Part shown: positions 60,620 through 64,000 of the stretch, piece by piece
How positions within the stretch are numbered: the first letter of the stretch is position 1
Layout: each line of letters begins with the position of its first letter
Assembly (NCBI RefSeq): GCF_014287675.1
Contig: NZ_JACOPQ010000004.1
Location: forward strand, 62,001 to 126,000
DNA: 64,000 bases
From: Lawsonibacter faecis
GTDB taxonomy: Bacteria; Bacillota; Clostridia; Oscillospirales; Oscillospiraceae
Direction of reading: 5' to 3'
Position numbers and translations under genes: made by a program
Notes under the pieces: generated by a model
Databases searched by the model: none
What the model was told of the DNA's origin: nothing
What the model saw: only the letters and a program-made list of their open reading frames with translations

Positions 60620-61590
60620 ACCTGCCGCTGTGCGAGCGGACAAGAGAAGAGTACGGCGGCTGGGACGGCCTGCGGCGGGCCTGCGCCGCTCTGGGGCTGG
60701 ACGGCGTGGAAGGCATCTGGAGCGGCGGGGACATCCCGGCGGATTTCCCGAAGGACCTGCTGGCGGGCTATCACCTGACTTTCTTCCCGGACTGGCTGGA
60801 CTTCTACCGGGAGGACCGAAAACGGCTGCTATATAAGTTCGGCAGCATGGACGCCGTGGCGTGGTACTACGGCGGGCGGACGCCGGAAACGCTTGTGGAC
60901 CTGTACCGGGCGGACCTCCGGCGGGCCGCCGCACTGGACGCCGCCTATGTGGTGTTCCATGTCACCGATGTATCCGTGGAGGAGAATTACACCTACCGCT
61001 GGCTCCACACCAACGAGGAGATCATCGACGCCGCGGCAGAGCTCATCAATCTCCTGCTGGGAGACGCCGAGTGGCCCTTTGCTTTTCTGGTGGAAAACCA
61101 GTGGTGGCCGGGATTTACGCTGACGGAGCCGGAGAACACCTCCTGCCTGCTGGAGGGCATCCGGTATCCCCGCAAGGGCATTCTGCTGGATACCGGCCAC
61201 CTGATGAACGCGGAGCGCTCCATTGCCACGCAGCGGGACGGGGTACGGTTTATCCTGGAAATGCTGGACCGCCACGGGCCGCTGTGCCGGTATATTCAGG
61301 GGATGCACCTCCACCAGAGCATCAGCGGCGCATATGTCCGCCGGCACTGCGGCGCGCTGCCGATAGACTTCCCGAAGGATCTGCCGGGGCAGTACCGCGC
61401 CTGCTATGCCCATATCCAGAACATAGACCGGCACGAGCCGTGGACGGATCCGGCGGTGCGGGAGATTGTTGACCGGGTCCAGCCGGCGTATCTCACCCAC
61501 GAGCTGGCGGCGCCGGACCGGCAGGCAAAGCTGCGGGCGATCCGTCAGCAGCTTGATACGATTGAGAGAGGAGGCGAGCGTCTTGAATAA
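60604..61590 (+). CDS. cbiR: CbiR-like cobamide-remodelling enzyme (AP-endonuclease-2-type TIM barrel)
   Basis: A 328-residue TIM-barrel protein of the AP endonuclease 2/xylose-isomerase-like superfamily, with likely metal-binding motifs VVFHVTD, FLVENQWWPG, GILLDTGHLMN and GMHLHQS. CbiR of Akkermansia, from this superfamily, cleaves the nucleotide loop of cobamides so the lower ligand can be replaced. Placement between ecfT and the EcfA-S fusion in a corrinoid locus makes CbiR the best guess; the assignment from sequence alone is moderate. GTG 60604 follows GGAGGGA at 7 bases. Confidence 0.75.
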   Translation: MRQSMNLPLCERTREEYGGWDGLRRACAALGLDGVEGIWSGGDIPADFPKDLLAGYHLTFFPDWLDFYREDRKRLLYKFGSMDAVAWYYGGRTPETLVDLYRADLRRAAALDAAYVVFHVTDVSVEENYTYRWLHTNEEIIDAAAELINLLLGDAEWPFAFLVENQWWPGFTLTEPENTSCLLEGIRYPRKGILLDTGHLMNAERSIATQRDGVRFILEMLDRHGPLCRYIQGMHLHQSISGAYVRRHCGALPIDFPKDLPGQYRACYAHIQNIDRHEPWTDPAVREIVDRVQPAYLTHELAAPDRQAKLRAIRQQLDTIERGGERLE

Positions 61591-64000
61591 CCGGAAAGCG
61601 CCCTGCCTGTGCATGGACCATCTGACCTTTACCTACCCGGAACAGCCATCCCCCGCCCTCCGTGATTTCTCTCTGACCATCCGGCAGGGTGAATTTGTGG
61701 TGCTCTGCGGCCCATCGGGCTGCGGGAAGAGCACCCTCCTGCGGCAGCTGAAGCGGGCCCTGGCGCCCCACGGGAAGCGCGGCGGGACCATCCTCTTTGA
61801 GGGCAAGCTGCTGGGGGAACTGGACCAGCGGACGGAGAGCCAGCGCATCGGCTTTGTCCAGCAGAGCCCGGAAAACCAGGTGGTCACCGACAAGGTGTGG
61901 CACGAGCTGGCCTTTGGGCTGGAGAGCTTGGGGTACGACACGCCCACCATCCGCCGCCGGGTGGCGGAGATGGCCTCCTTCTTCGGCATCCAGACCTGGT
62001 TTTATAAAAACGTCACGGAGCTCTCCGGCGGACAGAAGCAGCTTTTGAATCTGGCCTCCATTATGGCCATGCAGCCCTCCGTCCTCATCCTGGACGAACC
62101 CACCAGCCAGCTGGACCCCATTGCCGCAAGTGACTTTCTGGCCACGCTGGGGAAGATCAACCGGGAGCTGGGCACCACCATCCTCCTCACCGAGCACCGG
62201 CTGGAGGAGGCGTTCCCGCTGGCGACCACAGTAGCGGTGATGGACCGGGGGGCGCTCCTCTGTACCGGGACGCCCCAAGAGGTGGGCGAGCAGCTACGGC
62301 AGAGCGGACATACCATGTTCCTGGCCATGCCCACCCCCATGCGGATCTGGGCAGCCGTGAACGACAGCGCCCCCTGCCCGGTCACCGTCCGGGAGGGCCG
62401 GGAGTGGCTGGCCAGTTTCGCAGGCCGGAAGGAAATCGAACCGCTGCGCCCGGAACCACAGCTTCCAAAGGGCGGCGATGTGGTGCTGCGGGGGCGCGAG
62501 CTGTGGTTCAAGTATGACAAGGACCTGCCGGATGTGGTCAAGGGCCTCTCCCTGTCCCTGCGGAAGGGGGAATTCCTCGCTTTGCTGGGGGGCAACGGCA
62601 CCGGGAAGACCACCAGCCTCAAGCTGCTCTCCGGCCTGCGGAAGCCCTATCGGGGGGAGCTGGAAATCTCCGGCTCCGTGGGGATGCTGCCCCAGAACCC
62701 CCAGACCCTGTTCGTCAAAAAGACGGTGCGGGAGGACCTGTATGAGATCCTCAAGGGCAGGAAACTCTCCAAAGAGCGGCAGGACCAGCGCGTAGCCCAT
62801 GTGACGGCCCTGTGCCGGCTGGAGGAGCTGCTGGACCGGCACCCCTACGACCTCTCCGGTGGGGAGCAGCAGCGGGCCGCCCTGGCCAAGGTGCTGTTGC
62901 TGAATCCGGAAATTTTGCTCCTGGACGAGCCCACCAAAGGGCTGGATGCGGAATTCAAGCAGGTGTTCGCGGAGATCCTGCAGATCCTGCTCCGCCGCGG
63001 CACAGCAGTGCTGATGGTCAGCCACGACATTGAGTTCTGCGCCCGGTATGCCCACCGCTGCGCCCTTTTCTTCGACGGTGGCATCGTCACCGAGGGGACG
63101 CCGCGGAACTTCTTCTCCGGCAACAGCTTCTACACCACCGCCGCAAACCGCATGGCCCGACAGCTGCTGCCCCGGGCGGTGACGGTGGAGGATGTGATCG
63201 CCGCCTGCGGCGGACAGGTGCCTCCCGCCCCGGCCTTGCCGGAAGATATTCCGCTGCTGCCGGAACCGGAGGAAGCCAGCGCAGACTACAAGCCCAAACC
63301 GCTGCCCTGGTGGCGCAAGCTGGGGGCCGTCCTCACCGGCGGCGTCGCTCTGCTCTTGTTTTTGCAGTTCATGAACGTCACCGACCTGACGGCGCTGGTG
63401 GGCATGGAGGGCATGACCGAGCTGGCGTCGGACCAGCTGGCGCTGTACGCGTTCTTTATCGCCGCGCTGTTCCTCTTTGCCGCCTGCATCACCCGCAGGT
63501 CCCACCGGCCGGATTATCTTGTGCAGACCCCGCGTGAAAAGCGGAAGCTGTCCCGCCGCACCCTTTTTGCCACGGCCCTGATTCTGCTGCTGATCCCCCT
63601 GACCCTGTATGTGGGCGTGTTCTATCTGGATAACAAAAAGTACTATTTTATCTCTCTGATGGTGCTTTTGGAGTGTATGGCCCCCTTCTTCCTGATTTTC
63701 GAGGGGCGCAAGCCCAAGGCCAGGGAGCTTGTGATCATCGCCGTGCTCTGCGCCATCGCCATTGCCGGACGGGCCGCACTCTTTATGCTGCCACAGTTCA
63801 AGCCAGTTATTGCCATGACGATAATATCCGGCGTGGCATTCGGCGGGGAGACAGGCTTTTTGGTGGGTGCCATGACCATGCTGGCCTCCAATGTGATGTT
63901 CTCCCAGGGACCATGGACGCCCTGGCAGATGTTCGCTGTGGGCATCATCGGATTTTTTGCCGGCGTCCTGTTCCGAAAGGGGTGGCTGCGGCGCAGCCGG
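61583..64000 (+). CDS. EcfA-EcfA-S component fusion, C-terminus beyond the window
   Basis: One continuous frame from TTG 61583 (GGAGG 8 bases upstream) to the window edge, 806 codons without a stop. ABC domain 1: GPSGCGKST, LSGGQKQLL, VLILDEPTSQLD. Domain 2: GGNGTGKTT, LSGGEQQRAALA, ILLLDEPTKGLD. From about residue 570 it continues into membrane helices (AVLTGGVALLLFLQF; LYAFFIAALFLFAACI; ATALILLLIPLTLYVGVFYL) and an S-component core (KARELVIIAVLCAIAIAGRA; GVAFGGETGFLVGAM; GPWTPWQMFAVGIIGF) matching the separate cluster 1 S protein. The whole ECF module except EcfT is thus one polypeptide. It overlaps cbiR by 8 bases. Confidence 0.92.
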   Translation, partial: MNNRKAPCLCMDHLTFTYPEQPSPALRDFSLTIRQGEFVVLCGPSGCGKSTLLRQLKRALAPHGKRGGTILFEGKLLGELDQRTESQRIGFVQQSPENQVVTDKVWHELAFGLESLGYDTPTIRRRVAEMASFFGIQTWFYKNVTELSGGQKQLLNLASIMAMQPSVLILDEPTSQLDPIAASDFLATLGKINRELGTTILLTEHRLEEAFPLATTVAVMDRGALLCTGTPQEVGEQLRQSGHTMFLAMPTPMRIWAAVNDSAPCPVTVREGREWLASFAGRKEIEPLRPEPQLPKGGDVVLRGRELWFKYDKDLPDVVKGLSLSLRKGEFLALLGGNGTGKTTSLKLLSGLRKPYRGELEISGSVGMLPQNPQTLFVKKTVREDLYEILKGRKLSKERQDQRVAHVTALCRLEELLDRHPYDLSGGEQQRAALAKVLLLNPEILLLDEPTKGLDAEFKQVFAEILQILLRRGTAVLMVSHDIEFCARYAHRCALFFDGGIVTEGTPRNFFSGNSFYTTAANRMARQLLPRAVTVEDVIAACGGQVPPAPALPEDIPLLPEPEEASADYKPKPLPWWRKLGAVLTGGVALLLFLQFMNVTDLTALVGMEGMTELASDQLALYAFFIAALFLFAACITRRSHRPDYLVQTPREKRKLSRRTLFATALILLLIPLTLYVGVFYLDNKKYYFISLMVLLECMAPFFLIFEGRKPKARELVIIAVLCAIAIAGRAALFMLPQFKPVIAMTIISGVAFGGETGFLVGAMTMLASNVMFSQGPWTPWQMFAVGIIGFFAGVLFRKGWLRRSR

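Overview
The window is the replication-origin region of a spore-forming, high-GC member of the Bacillota, most likely class Clostridia and close to the gut Oscillospiraceae. The evidence is the order yidC-yidD-rnpA-rpmH // dnaA-dnaN-S4 protein-recF-remB-gyrB-gyrA, the germination protease gene gpr, a single-chain glycyl-tRNA synthetase, S-layer-homology (SLH) surface proteins and the general codon use. The exact genus is an inference.

Layout. Positions 1-12,300 hold the origin: a divergent rpmH/dnaA promoter region, a bipartite oriC with DnaA boxes on both sides of dnaA, the replication genes, gyrase and RNase HI. Positions 12,300-31,300 hold ordinary backbone genes: an autoregulated XRE/DUF3796 pair, a pentapeptide-repeat protein, an exported FMN/FAD flavoprotein with a divergent AraC regulator, an SPFH/zinc-ribbon operon, an LtaS-like sulfatase, glyS, gpr, rpsT, a YihY membrane protein, and a BtuFCD-type corrinoid ABC transporter on the minus strand behind a cobalamin riboswitch and terminator.

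From about 31,500 to the right edge the window is almost entirely one corrinoid (vitamin B12) acquisition island. Four cobalamin riboswitches can be read in the sequence: minus strand near 31.6 kb, and plus strand near 32.2, 39.8 and 49.9 kb. Cluster 1 (32.5-39.7 kb) encodes an SLH-anchored beta-propeller, a membrane-tethered DUF4430 (transcobalamin beta-domain-like) protein, EcfT, a fused EcfA-EcfA ATPase, an S component, CobU and a small second CobU-like protein. A 2206-residue SLH protein follows behind its own riboswitch. Cluster 2 (50.6-64.0 kb) encodes an 1876-residue SLH protein with DUF4430 modules, a small homing-endonuclease-repeat protein, an SLH-anchored alpha/alpha-barrel protein resembling the transcobalamin alpha domain, a second tethered DUF4430 protein, a second EcfT, a CbiR-like cobamide-remodelling enzyme, and an EcfA-EcfA-S-component fusion that runs off the window.

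Working model (inference): SLH-anchored surface proteins capture corrinoids at the cell wall, the tethered DUF4430 proteins pass them to ECF or BtuCD transporters, and CobU and CbiR salvage or remodel the imported cobamide, all under riboswitch feedback. An IS21-family element sits exactly in the centre of a palindrome in the leader of the second cluster, between its promoter and its riboswitch. Other notable structure includes a duplicated 415-bp leader, a two-copy ~205-bp intergenic repeat placed next to terminators, a duplicated scrap of rnhA, and a Gln at the quinolone-determining Ser position of GyrA.
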